Made by a program: the position numbers and the translations under genes
The notes under the pieces: generated by a model
The model's database searches: none
Told to the model about the DNA's origin: nothing
The model's input: the letters and a program-made list of their open reading frames with translations, nothing else
From: Chryseobacterium oncorhynchi
GTDB taxonomy: Bacteria > Bacteroidota > Bacteroidia > Flavobacteriales > Weeksellaceae
Direction of reading: 5' to 3'
Assembly (NCBI RefSeq): GCF_002899895.1
Contig: NZ_PPEI02000002.1
Location: 434,001 to 498,000 of the forward strand
DNA: 64,000 nt
Shown here: positions 44,309 to 52,800 of the stretch, in pieces
How positions within the stretch are numbered: the stretch's first letter is position 1
Layout: each line of letters starts with the position of its first letter

Positions 44309-45709
44309 TTAAATATTAACAGCTCCTTGTCCAGACGCTATTAAATAAGCTTCCTTCAAGGTTTCAGAATAAGTAGGATGCGCATAAGAGATACGGAACA
44401 TATCTTCTGCGGTCACTTCATATTCCTGAGCAATTACTCCTTGCGCAATAAGATCAGCAGCCCTTGCCCCAATAATATGCACCCCCAGAACCTCTCCATA
44501 CTTCGGATCAACAAGCACTTTGGCAAAACCATCTGTATCCATTGAAGCTCTTGCCCTTGCACTGGCCGAAAATGGAAACTTTCCTACATTATAGGCTATA
44601 TTATTCTTTTTCAGATACTCTTCAGTATATCCAACGGATGCTACCTCAGGCCAGGTATATACAACAGAAGGAATTCTATCATAATGGATATGGTGCTTCT
44701 GCCCGTTAATAGTCTCTGCAACCAGAACGCCCTCTTCTTCCGCCTTATGAGCCAACATGGCACCACCAATCACATCCCCAATAGCATAGATATTAGAAAC
44801 AGCGGTTCGGTTATTTTCATCTACTTTAATAAATCCTCGCTCATCTAACTTTACCTCTGTATTTTCCAGGCCTAATCCTTTTACATAAGGACTTCTTCCG
44901 ACAGCTACCAAAATATAATCTGCTTGGAGCTCATGAGCTGCACCATTTTTATCCTTAAAAAATACCTTGGCAACAGAATCTGAACTCTCAGTTTTATAAA
45001 CAGCCTGATTGAGACGAATATCAATTCCCTCTTTTTTAAGTATTTTCTGAAGATTTTTCCCCAGTTCATGATCCATTCCAGCAATCAAATGGTCTGCATA
45101 CTCAAGAATTGTCACCTGTGTTCCGATACGGCTGAAGATAGACGCCATTTCCACTCCAATCACTCCACCTCCAATAATAATCATAGTTTCAGGCTTTTCC
45201 TTTAAGGATAATGCCTCAGTAGAAGTAATGATTCTTTTCTTATCAATTTCTACCCCAGGAATGGTTGATGGTTTTGAACCCGTTGCTATGATGTAATTGT
45301 TGGCAGTAATCTCATGGGATTCTGTTTCATTAATAATATTTATAGTGGAATTATTGATGAAGCTTGCTGTGCCTTTCAAGCGGGTAATTTTATTTTTACT
45401 CATTAGAAAATCAAGGCCACTCGTGTTTTTTCCAACAACTTCAGATTTTCGCTTGTACATCTGGGGAAAATCGAGTTCTACTCTATCTACCTTAATTCCG
45501 TGGTCTTTAAATTTATGATGCGCATCTGCATAATGATGAGTACTATCCAGCAAAGCCTTTGTCGGAATGCACCCAACATTGGTACAGGTTCCACCCAAAG
45601 TATCATATTTTTCTATAATCACAGTTTTGTAACCAAGCTGTGCGCTTCTTATGGCAGCAACATATCCACCAGGTCCAGAGCCGATTACGGCAACATCATA
45701 ATTTCCCAT
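44309..45709 (-). CDS. lpd: Dihydrolipoyl dehydrogenase
   Basis: A 466-residue FAD flavoprotein, the E3 component of pyruvate and 2-oxoglutarate dehydrogenases. FAD-binding GSGPGGY (10-16), redox-active disulfide C42-x4-C47 (GGTCTNVGCIPTK), NAD-binding GGGVIGVEMASIFSRIG, AIGDVIGGAMLAHKAEEEG, and the C-terminal His-Glu pair in YAHPTYSETLKEA are all seen. No E1 or E2 genes are near. It is divergent from an HxlR regulator across 99 bp containing two matching dyads, so its expression is likely controlled by that regulator. Confidence 0.96.
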   Translation of the reverse strand: MGNYDVAVIGSGPGGYVAAIRSAQLGYKTVIIEKYDTLGGTCTNVGCIPTKALLDSTHHYADAHHKFKDHGIKVDRVELDFPQMYKRKSEVVGKNTSGLDFLMSKNKITRLKGTASFINNSTINIINETESHEITANNYIIATGSKPSTIPGVEIDKKRIITSTEALSLKEKPETMIIIGGGVIGVEMASIFSRIGTQVTILEYADHLIAGMDHELGKNLQKILKKEGIDIRLNQAVYKTESSDSVAKVFFKDKNGAAHELQADYILVAVGRSPYVKGLGLENTEVKLDERGFIKVDENNRTAVSNIYAIGDVIGGAMLAHKAEEEGVLVAETINGQKHHIHYDRIPSVVYTWPEVASVGYTEEYLKKNNIAYNVGKFPFSASARARASMDTDGFAKVLVDPKYGEVLGVHIIGARAADLIAQGVIAQEYEVTAEDMFRISYAHPTYSETLKEAYLIASGQGAVNI

Positions 45710-45732
45710 TGATTTATTAATTATTTATGATT

Positions 45733-45761
45733 AAATTTACTTGCAAAATAAAAGTAAATTT
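45733..45761. promoter_or_regulatory. HxlR operator candidate 1
   Basis: Perfect 10-bp arms AAATTTACTT (45733-45742) and AAGTAAATTT (45752-45761) around N9, centre 45747. The core TTACTT-N9-AAGTAA matches the second site. It overlaps the minus-strand near -7 sequence TTATTTTG (45744-45751) upstream of lpd. Confidence 0.6.
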
Positions 45762-45769
45762 AAAACAAA

Positions 45770-45788
45770 TACTTTCATTTTGCAAGTA
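45770..45788. promoter_or_regulatory. HxlR operator candidate 2
   Basis: TACTT (45770-45774), N9, AAGTA (45784-45788), centre 45779, 32 bp from site 1 (about three helical turns). It overlaps the plus-strand TCATTTTG sequence (45775-45782) upstream of the HxlR gene. The 20-bp blocks 45737-45756 and 45770-45789 are also mutual inverted repeats at 19 of 20 positions. Confidence 0.6.
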
Positions 45789-45808
45789 ATATTTTTAAAA
45801 TTAAAATA

Positions 45809-46222
45809 ATGGGTAAAAAAAGATCAGACTGCCCCATCAGTTGCTCCTTAGAAATATGGGGTGATAAATGGTCACTCTTAATCATTCGTGATCTAATGAT
45901 TAAAAAAGAATGTACTTATGGAGAATTTTTAAAAGCTGATGAAAAAATTGCAACCAATATTTTGGCAACACGGCTTCAAACGCTCCTGGAAAATGGAATT
46001 ATAACTAAAAAGGATCATCCTGATAATAAATTGAAAATCCTCTATCATCTTACAGAAAAAGGAATTGATCTGGTTCCTGTCATTGTGGAAATCAATCTTT
46101 GGGGGCACAAATATCTAACGATTCCGGATGACAGAAAGAAATTATTGGAGGATATTAAAAAAGATAAGATAGATTTCATCAAAAGAGCAAAAACCTATCT
46201 TTCCGATAATCCTACCTCATAA
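45809..46222 (+). CDS. HxlR-family transcriptional regulator
   Basis: A 137-residue winged-helix regulator: CSLEIWGDKWSLLIIRDLM (12-30), LATRLQTLLENGIITKKDHP and YHLTEKGIDLVPVI are the family signature. Two cysteines (C8, C12; DCPISC) stand in front of the helix where Bacillus HxlR proteins such as YodB and HypR carry the Cys that senses quinones, diamide or aldehydes. That makes thiol-stress sensing plausible. Paired dyads upstream suggest autoregulation and control of lpd. The aldehyde reductase yqhD follows 149 bp downstream. Confidence 0.92.
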   Translation: MGKKRSDCPISCSLEIWGDKWSLLIIRDLMIKKECTYGEFLKADEKIATNILATRLQTLLENGIITKKDHPDNKLKILYHLTEKGIDLVPVIVEINLWGHKYLTIPDDRKKLLEDIKKDKIDFIKRAKTYLSDNPTS

Positions 46223-46280
46223 TATTCAAGATAACAGACAACAGCCGCTGTTTTGTTATGAAATAAACCCTCAATAGCTT

Positions 46281-46319
46281 TCATTAAACTTAATGATAGC
46301 AATTTTAAAATTTCATTAA
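46281..46319. promoter_or_regulatory. Palindrome upstream of yqhD
   Basis: TCATTAA-AC-TTAATGA (46281-46296), perfect 16-bp palindrome, with a further TCATTAA at 46313-46319. The palindrome centre is about 55 bp before the -7 box at 46343, a position usual for an activator. Confidence 0.4.
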
Positions 46320-46342
46320 CTCAATTTTCCTTTTTCATTCCG

Positions 46343-46350
46343 TAAATTTG
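46343..46350 (+). promoter_or_regulatory. -7 box (TAAATTTG) for yqhD
   Basis: Exact TAnnTTTG, 21 nt before the ATG. Confidence 0.55.
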
Positions 46351-46371
46351 GGTTAAAATAAATTTAGAACA

Positions 46372-47535
46372 ATGCTTAATTTCGAACTTAAAAATCCAAC
46401 AAAAATACTTTTCGGGAAAGGTGAAATTGCTAAAATTTCAAAAGAAATCCCTCAGGATGCTAAAATATTAATGATCTATGGTGGTGGAAGCATCAAAAAC
46501 AATGGAGTTTATGATCAGGTAAAAGAAGCTTTAAAGAATCATGATCTTTATGAGTTTGGCGGAGTTCCTGCCAACCCTGAATATGAAGTTTTGATTAATG
46601 CACTAAGCTTCATTAAGGAAAAAAACATCAATTATCTTCTTGCTGTAGGTGGCGGATCTGTAATTGACGGTACTAAGTTTATCTCTGCAGCAGCCAACTA
46701 CAATGGCGAACCTTGGGATATTTTAACCAAGCAAGTAAGAACCTTTGAAGGAGAAGGAATGCCTTTCGGAACTATTTTAACGCTTCCTGCAACCGGTTCT
46801 GAGATGAATTCAGGGTATGTAATTTCAAGAAGAGAAACCAATGAGAAGCTATCTTCGGGTGGTCCCGGACTTTTTCCTCAGTTTTCGGTTTTGGATCCTG
46901 AAGTAGTAAGATCTATTCCTAAAAATCAAATTGTAAATGGCCTTACAGATGCTTACACCCACGTGTTGGAACAGTATATGACGGCTCCGTCTTCTGCTGA
47001 CCTCCAGGAAAGAATTGCAGAAAGTATCTTAATAAGTATTCAGGAAACAGCACCAAAAGTATTGGCAGATGATTTCGATTATGATGCAGCAGGAAACTTT
47101 ATGTGGTGTTGTACAATGGCTTTAAACGGATTAATCCAAAAAGGAGTTATCACAGACTGGGCTGTACACGCCATGGGACATGAACTGACAGCTTATTTTG
47201 GTATAGACCATGCCAGAACATTGGCTATCATTGCTCCATCTCACTACCGTTACAATTTTGCAGACAAAAAAGGAAAGTTGGCTCAGTATGCTGAGAGAGT
47301 GTGGGGAATTAAAGATGGCACTATAGAAGAAAAGGCAGAATTAGGAATTAAAAAACTAGAAGAATTCTTCCACAGCCTGCATATCAAAACCAAGCTTTCA
47401 GAATATACAGAAGAATTTAAAGGTACTGCTGAAAGAGTGGAAAAAGCTTTTACAGACAGAAATTGGCTAGGTCTTGGAGAGTATAAGAAATTGACTCCTC
47501 AGGATGCTTCCAAAATTGTGGAAATGAGTTATTAA
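46372..47535 (+). CDS. yqhD: NADPH-dependent aldehyde reductase / iron-type alcohol dehydrogenase YqhD
   Basis: A 387-residue group III alcohol dehydrogenase. It follows E. coli YqhD along its length: NPTKILFGKGEI, YGGGSIKNNGV, LLAVGGGSVIDGTKFISAAANY, LPATGSEMNSGYVISRRET and HAMGHELTAYFGIDHARTLAI. Metal ligands D193, H197, H266 and H280 are present. YqhD reduces toxic aldehydes (acrolein, malondialdehyde, glyoxal) with NADPH. The upstream HxlR gene with candidate sensor cysteines suggests an electrophile-defence pairing, though the HxlR dyad motif itself is not seen before this gene. Confidence 0.94.
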   Translation: MLNFELKNPTKILFGKGEIAKISKEIPQDAKILMIYGGGSIKNNGVYDQVKEALKNHDLYEFGGVPANPEYEVLINALSFIKEKNINYLLAVGGGSVIDGTKFISAAANYNGEPWDILTKQVRTFEGEGMPFGTILTLPATGSEMNSGYVISRRETNEKLSSGGPGLFPQFSVLDPEVVRSIPKNQIVNGLTDAYTHVLEQYMTAPSSADLQERIAESILISIQETAPKVLADDFDYDAAGNFMWCCTMALNGLIQKGVITDWAVHAMGHELTAYFGIDHARTLAIIAPSHYRYNFADKKGKLAQYAERVWGIKDGTIEEKAELGIKKLEEFFHSLHIKTKLSEYTEEFKGTAERVEKAFTDRNWLGLGEYKKLTPQDASKIVEMSY

Positions 47536-47561
47536 AAACTTCTTGAATAGATAATATATAA

Positions 47562-47586
47562 AAGCGGACTAAGGTTCGCTTTTTTT
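47562..47586 (+). terminator. yqhD terminator
   Basis: AAGCGGAC (47562-47569), loop TAAG, GTTCGCTT (47574-47581) with one G-U pair, then T-run. Confidence 0.8.
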
Positions 47587-47742
47587 GATGCTTAATAACA
47601 AAATCTTTTAATAGTTTATCCTCACTCAATCTCATGATCTTTTAAATTATCTTATTTACAAACATTTGTTTAAAAAATCATGATTTCATTACAAATATTT
47701 CAAATTTATTTATATTTTAGCATATTCTTAAAATTTGTGAAA

Positions 47743-48204
47743 ATGAAAAAACAACTACTTTTATTTGCCTTTTCTACTTTGGCATTAACTTCTTGTAACG
47801 ATGATAACCTTCAAGCCTATGAAATGGACATAATGAAGGGAGATTGGAAAGAAGTGAAGAGAGAAGTAATTTCCGGAAAGGACAATAAAACAGTTCTTCA
47901 AACCGATGTTTTAACAGGATGTGCTACAAAAAACACTCTTTTCTTCAGAACAGATTTTTATATCAGCTACACGGGGTATGCCGGAACTGGTGCAGATTGT
48001 CAGATACTTGCAAAAAGCGAGGGGAATTATACATATGACCAAGAAACTAAAATTTTAGGTATCAAATTTGACAAAGAAGAAAGCATGAATTACAAAGTTG
48101 ATATTCTGACAGGTCAAGACCTTAGGTTGGCACAACAATTTGGTAATTATGATCGAGACGGTGATAAAATACCGGATGTCACTTATATTACTTACAAAAG
48201 ATAA
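47743..48204 (+). CDS. Lipocalin-like lipoprotein
   Basis: A 153-residue lipoprotein with lipobox LTSC (MKKQLLLFAFSTLALTSCNDD), which fixes the start at 47743. The mature part begins with GDWKEVKREV and runs through beta strands (NTLFFRTDFYISY, SEGNYTYDQETKILGIKF), resembling the short lipocalin-like proteins common in Bacteroidetes. Three further cysteines (GCATK, ADCQI) may form a disulfide. Outer-membrane location likely; ligand unknown. Monocistronic, ends at a clear terminator. Confidence 0.8.
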   Translation: MKKQLLLFAFSTLALTSCNDDNLQAYEMDIMKGDWKEVKREVISGKDNKTVLQTDVLTGCATKNTLFFRTDFYISYTGYAGTGADCQILAKSEGNYTYDQETKILGIKFDKEESMNYKVDILTGQDLRLAQQFGNYDRDGDKIPDVTYITYKR

Positions 48205-48210
48205 AACCTA

Positions 48211-48234
48211 AACTCCCGCTGATCGGGAGTTTTT
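48211..48234 (+). terminator. Terminator after lipocalin-like gene
   Basis: AACTCCCG (48211-48218), loop CTGAT, CGGGAGTT (48224-48231), T-run. Confidence 0.85.
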
Positions 48235-48269
48235 TATTACTTTTATCTCAAATTTTAAATCTGAAAATA

Positions 48270-48926
48270 ATGAAGAAGATTCTAACGGCATTTCTATTGC
48301 TGTGTTTTACCATTGCCTTTTCTCAGGAAAAAAAACCAATGTTCTGGCAGGACATTCAAGAGTTTAAAAAGCTGGATCAGCAGAATCCACCACCCAAGGA
48401 TGCCATTTTATTTTTAGGAAGCTCTTCCTTTACCAAATGGACAGATGTTGCTGATTATTTTCCAACTAAAACCATTATCAACAGAGGTTTTGGTGGTTCA
48501 AGGCTTACAGATCTCAATTATTTTGCTGATGATCTTTTAGCTCCTTATCAGCCTAAACAAATTATTATATATTGTGGGGAAAATGACTTTGCAGACAATC
48601 ATCAGTTGAAAGCTCAAAAAGTTGTTAAAAGATATAAAACCCTTTACAAAAAGATCCGTGAAAGATTTCCTAATATTGAAGTGGATTATATCTCTATAAA
48701 ATATTCTCCCAGCAGAGAAAAGCTTTGGCCACAAATGAAAGAAGCTAATAAAAGGATTGCAGCTTTTATGAAAAAGGAACCTAATGCTGAGTTTATTGAT
48801 GTTACCAAGGCAATGGAAGATGCCAACGGAAATGTCAGAAAAGATATTTTTGTGGAAGATATGCTCCATTTTAAACCGGAAGGGTATCAGATCTGGACCA
48901 AAGTAATGAATCCTTACATGAAATAA
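48270..48926 (+). CDS. Secreted SGNH/GDSL-family hydrolase
   Basis: A 218-residue protein with signal peptide (MKKILTAFLLLCFTIAFSQ) and an SGNH-hydrolase fold. Block I FLGSSSF (nucleophile Ser52), block II NRGFGGS (Gly), block III YCGENDF (Asn105) and block V DMLHFKPEGY (Asp197, His200) are complete, so it should be an active esterase or lipase, for example a sialate- or carbohydrate acetylesterase. Substrate is unknown. Periplasmic or outer-membrane. It converges on the DEAD helicase gene over a shared terminator. Confidence 0.9.
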   Translation: MKKILTAFLLLCFTIAFSQEKKPMFWQDIQEFKKLDQQNPPPKDAILFLGSSSFTKWTDVADYFPTKTIINRGFGGSRLTDLNYFADDLLAPYQPKQIIIYCGENDFADNHQLKAQKVVKRYKTLYKKIRERFPNIEVDYISIKYSPSREKLWPQMKEANKRIAAFMKKEPNAEFIDVTKAMEDANGNVRKDIFVEDMLHFKPEGYQIWTKVMNPYMK

Positions 48927-48940
48927 TCTATCATCATGAT

Positions 48941-48973
48941 AAAAAAAAGACTCCCGATTGGGAGTCTTTTTTT
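48941..48973. terminator. Bidirectional terminator, SGNH gene / helicase
   Basis: Stem AAAAGACTCCC (48945-48955), loop GATT, complement (48960-48970); A- and T-runs extend it on both sides. Confidence 0.9.
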
Positions 48974-48974
48974 A

Positions 48975-50327
48975 TTATTTCTTTCTTTTCGATTTAGATA
49001 TCGCTTTTTGTTGTGATCTGTTGGCTCCAAATTTCTTAGGTGCCTTTCTTTTCGATGGGCCACCCCAGTTTTCTTTAGTATTCTTCGTCTTTTTCTCATG
49101 GAAAGCTCCTCCTCCATCATTCAGTTTTACCTGAGCTGGGTTCTTCATCACCACTTCATCTTTCTCAGAAGCAATCTTATTAGGATTAATTTTCACGCCC
49201 TCTGGGAAGTCGTTAAACTTTAAATCCTTATCCATCAATAGCTCAATATCAAGAATTAAAGGCTCTTCTTTTTTAGTTACAAAAGTTACGGCCTTACCTT
49301 CTTTATCAGCTCTACCTGTTCTACCAATTCTGTGAATATATTGTTCTGGGATATCCGGTGTTTCAAAGTTGATAACGTGGGTAATATTTGAGATATCCAA
49401 ACCTCTCGCCATTACATCTGTAGTAATCAAACCTCTGATTTCTTCATTTTCAAAGCTTTTCATCGCTTTAAGTCTATAGTTTTGAGACTTGTTGGAGTGA
49501 ATCACGTCAAATTGCTCTGGAAAAAGCTCATCAATCTTCGTGAAAAGCAAATCTGCATGCTTTTTATTATTATTAAAAATCAATATCTTAGACATATCTG
49601 TCTTATTCTTCAATAAATGCTCAAGTAGATTGATTTTGGTATTGAAGTTTTCAACTTTATAGGCAGTCTGTTCGATTTTTTCAAGCGGTGTTCCTGATTT
49701 TGCCAATGAAATTTCTACCGGGCTGGCGAAATATTCATCCAACATATCATCTACAGCCTCCGTCATGGTTGCAGAGAAAAGGATATTTTGTCTCTTCTCT
49801 TTCATCATTTCAAAAATGTGAGTCAACTGTGGTCTGAAACCAAGGTTAAGCATTTCATCAAATTCGTCAATAATCAGCTTCTGAATTTCTTTTAGGGAAA
49901 TTGCATTGTCTATGGAAAGGTCCATCACTCTACCCGGAGTTCCTACTAAAATATCACAACCATCATTAAATAATAACTTCTGGGTATTGATATTTTTTCC
50001 ACCATATATTCCAATTACTCTTGCTGTAATATTTTCTGTCAGTTTCTCAATGATCTCGGTTACCTGTACTACCAATTCTCTTGTAGGAACAAGTACTAAA
50101 ACAGTTGGATTTCCTGTTTTACTATACTTCCAAGTCTTTAAAACAGGTAAAAGATAGGCCAATGTTTTCCCGGTTCCGGTCTGTGCAATTCCCATTACAT
50201 CTCTCCCGGAAAGGATCGGCTTTAAGCTTTTCTCCTGAATAGGTGTAGGCTCAAATAATTCTAAATCCGCTAAAACATCAAGAATTTTAACCGGCAGGTC
50301 AAAATCTGCAAAAGTGAGTTTTTCCAT
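48975..50327 (-). CDS. DEAD-box RNA helicase (DEFD variant)
   Basis: A 450-residue ATP-dependent RNA helicase. Q motif (Gln31), motif I AQTGTGKT (48-55), PTRELV (81-86), TPGR, motif II DEFD (154-157) in place of DEAD, SAT (185-187), ARGLD and HRIGRTGR (332-339). The tail after 390 is Lys/Arg/Asn-rich (RKAPKKFGANRSQ) and should bind RNA. It probably serves ribosome assembly or cold adaptation, a role often taken by RhlE/DbpA-type enzymes in this phylum. The Phe at the third position of motif II is an uncommon but known variant. Confidence 0.94.
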   Translation of the reverse strand: MEKLTFADFDLPVKILDVLADLELFEPTPIQEKSLKPILSGRDVMGIAQTGTGKTLAYLLPVLKTWKYSKTGNPTVLVLVPTRELVVQVTEIIEKLTENITARVIGIYGGKNINTQKLLFNDGCDILVGTPGRVMDLSIDNAISLKEIQKLIIDEFDEMLNLGFRPQLTHIFEMMKEKRQNILFSATMTEAVDDMLDEYFASPVEISLAKSGTPLEKIEQTAYKVENFNTKINLLEHLLKNKTDMSKILIFNNNKKHADLLFTKIDELFPEQFDVIHSNKSQNYRLKAMKSFENEEIRGLITTDVMARGLDISNITHVINFETPDIPEQYIHRIGRTGRADKEGKAVTFVTKKEEPLILDIELLMDKDLKFNDFPEGVKINPNKIASEKDEVVMKNPAQVKLNDGGGAFHEKKTKNTKENWGGPSKRKAPKKFGANRSQQKAISKSKRKK

Positions 50328-50339
50328 TTTGCAAAGATA

Positions 50340-50470
50340 GGTATTAATATGTAGAATTTAAAATCAGGTTTAAGAGGTAGCAGATGATAGATTTCAGGCA
50401 GCTTGTAACAGCTCTTCGATTGATATCATCACTCAATATCTAACCTACCATTTTTCTGACTTCTCATATC
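50340..50470. repeat. CAGAT-type dispersed repeat between ABC1 kinase and helicase genes
   Basis: The gap holds GGTAGCAGATGATAGATTTCAGGCAG-like words; in minus orientation CCTGAAATCT and ATCATCTG match words in the 57958 and 62753 elements. No T-run hairpin, no reading frame. Confidence 0.35.
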
Positions 50471-50474
50471 CAAT

Positions 50475-52121
50475 TTACTTTCTTGTTACCCTCAACAAGA
50501 GTATCAAAACTAAAATAATTGAAAAAATAAATCCCAAGACTGCAACAACAGACAACTCTCCAATTCTTGGGCCTGATTCTGAAGTAAATACTATGGAGGT
50601 TGCTATAATATTTGCGCCCAGGATCATGGCTAAAATTAAATTGACAACACTGGATTTTATGAGCTGGTTTGTCTTTTCAATATTTTTAATTTCACTGGAA
50701 ACTGTAAACTTATTTTCATCCAGCTTTTGAAGCACAGAACGAAGTTCCTTGGGAATTTCATCTACATTGTCTGTAAAATTCATCATTCTGTCCATACCCG
50801 TCTTTAGAAGATTCTTTGGACTGATTTTTTTTGTAAATATTTTTCGGGTATACGGGTGAAGACTTTTTACAATATCAAGATCTGGATTAATATTTCTTCC
50901 AACTCCCTCTATCAGACTGATTCCTTTAAATAAAAGATAAAAATAATCAGGCATATAAAGTCTGTTATCTTTTAAAATATCTTTCATTTTATTGATGATC
51001 ACCTGAACGTTGATTTCCTGCAATGAGGAACTGTGAACAAAATTCAGAATATCTTCCACATCATTTTCAAACCTTCTTTCATCCGGAATTTCATAGCTTA
51101 CGGCCATTTTCTTGAGAGAGCGAACTATTTTATGCGAATTTTTGGCAACAAAGCTTACGATCAGATTTTCAAGAATTTCTTTGTCATTCGGCTGTATCTT
51201 TCCTACGGCACCAAAATCTATAAAAACAATTTTTCCATTTTTTTTCACGAGAATATTTCCGGCATGCGGATCTGCATGAAAGAATCCATAGTCGAGGATC
51301 TGGGAAACAAAAAGTCGTAATCCAGCTTCAGAAACCTTTACTGGATCAATATTATTGGCTAAAAGAACAGATTTATCCGTCACCTTGATTCCATCAATGA
51401 ATTCCATACAAAGAATATTGTTGTTGGAGAATTCATCATATACTTTGGGAACGTAGGTTTCTTTATTATTTTTAAAATTAAGACGAAACTGTTGAATATT
51501 ATTCTTTTCGTTGATGAGCGATACTTCTTCCAGTAATGATCTTTCGAAAGTTGAAATAGCTTGTTTGAGATTAAGCTTCTCTCCTATTTCTGAATAGGCA
51601 GAGATTAATTTTTCAATATCCTTAATTAAAAGTAAATCATCTTCAATAACAGACTGTACATCTGGTTTTCTCAATTTTAAGATTACTGGACTTCCATCCT
51701 GTAAAACGGCTTTATAAACCTGTGCAATAGAAGCTGTAGCCAATGGTTCTTTCTGAATTTCCAAAAAATGGTCTTTCACTGAGATATTGAATTCGCTTTC
51801 CAAGGCTTCTTCCACATCCATGTCTACCATTTCTACTTTATCCTGTAGTTTCTGTAATTCTTGAATCAGCTCCGGAGGAAGTAAATCTTCTCTATTACTG
51901 AATGTTTGACCAAGCTTTACAAAGGTTGGACCCAGCTCTTCAAGAGCGAGTCTGATTCTTTCATAAACGGTACCTTTTGAAATAACCTCATCCGAATTTG
52001 AGGTTTCTTCCTGCTTATTTCCTCCATTCATTCTCGCCAACATGTCTTTAAAACCGTATTTACTTAGCACGGAAATAAGTCTGGCGGATCTCTTCAGTTT
52101 TCTTTGCTGCTTGTCAAACAT
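50475..52121 (-). CDS. ABC1/UbiB-family atypical kinase
   Basis: A 548-residue protein-kinase-like membrane protein. The ABC1 features are seen: GPTFVKLGQTFSNREDLLPPEL (KxGQ motif), LATASIAQVYKAVL (Ala-rich loop), VILKLRKPDV with the ATP lysine, EFIDG, FFHADPHAGNIL (HxDxHxGN) and VFIDFGAVG. Two C-terminal helices (about 490-545) anchor it. Members support quinone biosynthesis in proteobacteria; flavobacteria use menaquinone, and the role here is unclear. Single gene on the minus strand, 120 bp past the cold-shock gene with a terminator between. Confidence 0.92.
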   Translation of the reverse strand: MFDKQQRKLKRSARLISVLSKYGFKDMLARMNGGNKQEETSNSDEVISKGTVYERIRLALEELGPTFVKLGQTFSNREDLLPPELIQELQKLQDKVEMVDMDVEEALESEFNISVKDHFLEIQKEPLATASIAQVYKAVLQDGSPVILKLRKPDVQSVIEDDLLLIKDIEKLISAYSEIGEKLNLKQAISTFERSLLEEVSLINEKNNIQQFRLNFKNNKETYVPKVYDEFSNNNILCMEFIDGIKVTDKSVLLANNIDPVKVSEAGLRLFVSQILDYGFFHADPHAGNILVKKNGKIVFIDFGAVGKIQPNDKEILENLIVSFVAKNSHKIVRSLKKMAVSYEIPDERRFENDVEDILNFVHSSSLQEINVQVIINKMKDILKDNRLYMPDYFYLLFKGISLIEGVGRNINPDLDIVKSLHPYTRKIFTKKISPKNLLKTGMDRMMNFTDNVDEIPKELRSVLQKLDENKFTVSSEIKNIEKTNQLIKSSVVNLILAMILGANIIATSIVFTSESGPRIGELSVVAVLGFIFSIILVLILLLRVTRK

Positions 52122-52193
52122 AATGTATTAATAGTAAGTGCAATTTACTCCAAAAACCATTCCCAACTCTATTTTTATAAAAACACTTACTAA

Positions 52194-52220
52194 AAAACGA
52201 CCAGAACACTGGTCGTTTTT
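52194..52220 (-). terminator. Cold-shock gene terminator
   Basis: AAAACGACCAG (52194-52204), loop AACA, complement (52209-52219), more A residues upstream giving a U-run in the minus transcript. 22 bp after the csp stop. Confidence 0.85.
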
Positions 52221-52241
52221 CATATAATTAATCTTTAAGAT

Positions 52242-52448
52242 TTACTCCGATAATTTCACATTACTTGCTTCTAATTTCCCTGTTTTTGCTCTAACGAGTT
52301 CAAATGAGACTTTCTGTCCTTCGGATAAAGTTGTTATTCCTACCACTTTTAAAGCAGAATAGTGAACAAAAATATCTACGCTGCCATCATCGGGGGAAAT
52401 AAATCCATATCCCTTTGATTCATTATACCATTTAACGATACCTGTCAT
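52242..52448 (-). CDS. Cold-shock domain protein
   Basis: A 68-residue single cold-shock domain, a five-strand barrel that binds single-stranded RNA or DNA. RNP1 is KGYGFI and RNP2 DIFVHY, both standard; it opens [16 protein letters not shown] and ends with a SNVKLSE strand. It lies 40 bp downstream of a second, similar csp gene on the same strand, and the two may share a transcript. A strong terminator follows. Confidence 0.95.
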   Translation of the reverse strand: MTGIVKWYNESKGYGFISPDDGSVDIFVHYSALKVVGITTLSEGQKVSFELVRAKTGKLEASNVKLSE

Positions 52449-52488
52449 TTTTTTATATTATATTTTAGTGATTTTTAATTGAACCTAT

Positions 52489-52698
52489 TTAGTTACCGTT
52501 TACTATTCTCACATTTTCTGCCTGAACTCCTCTGGGACCTTCTACGATACGAAATTCTACAACCTGCCCTTCTGACAGAAACTTTGAAGAATCAGCAATA
52601 GCTGAGTGATGGCAAAAAATAGCATCCTCTCTTCCTTCCGGAGTGATAAAGCCATAGCCTTTTTCAGCGTTATACCATTTTACAATTCCTTTTTGCAT
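52489..52698 (-). CDS. Cold-shock domain protein, RNP2 variant
   Basis: A 69-residue cold-shock domain. Start at 52698 ([17 protein letters not shown]) is set by homology to its neighbour; upstream codons in frame are not conserved-looking. RNP1 is standard, but RNP2 is AIFCHHS instead of the common IFVHHS, replacing Val with Cys. The first residues pair with the second csp gene in tandem, suggesting a duplication followed by divergence. Divergent from the Cys-rich peptide gene across 195 bp. Confidence 0.94.
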   Translation of the reverse strand: MQKGIVKWYNAEKGYGFITPEGREDAIFCHHSAIADSSKFLSEGQVVEFRIVEGPRGVQAENVRIVNGN

Positions 52699-52800
52699 AG
52701 TTTTTAGTTTTTTATTAATGATTAAATATAATGATTTTAAAGAATACATTGAAAAATTAAACACATAACCAGTATATTACACAATAAAAAATAATCATAA

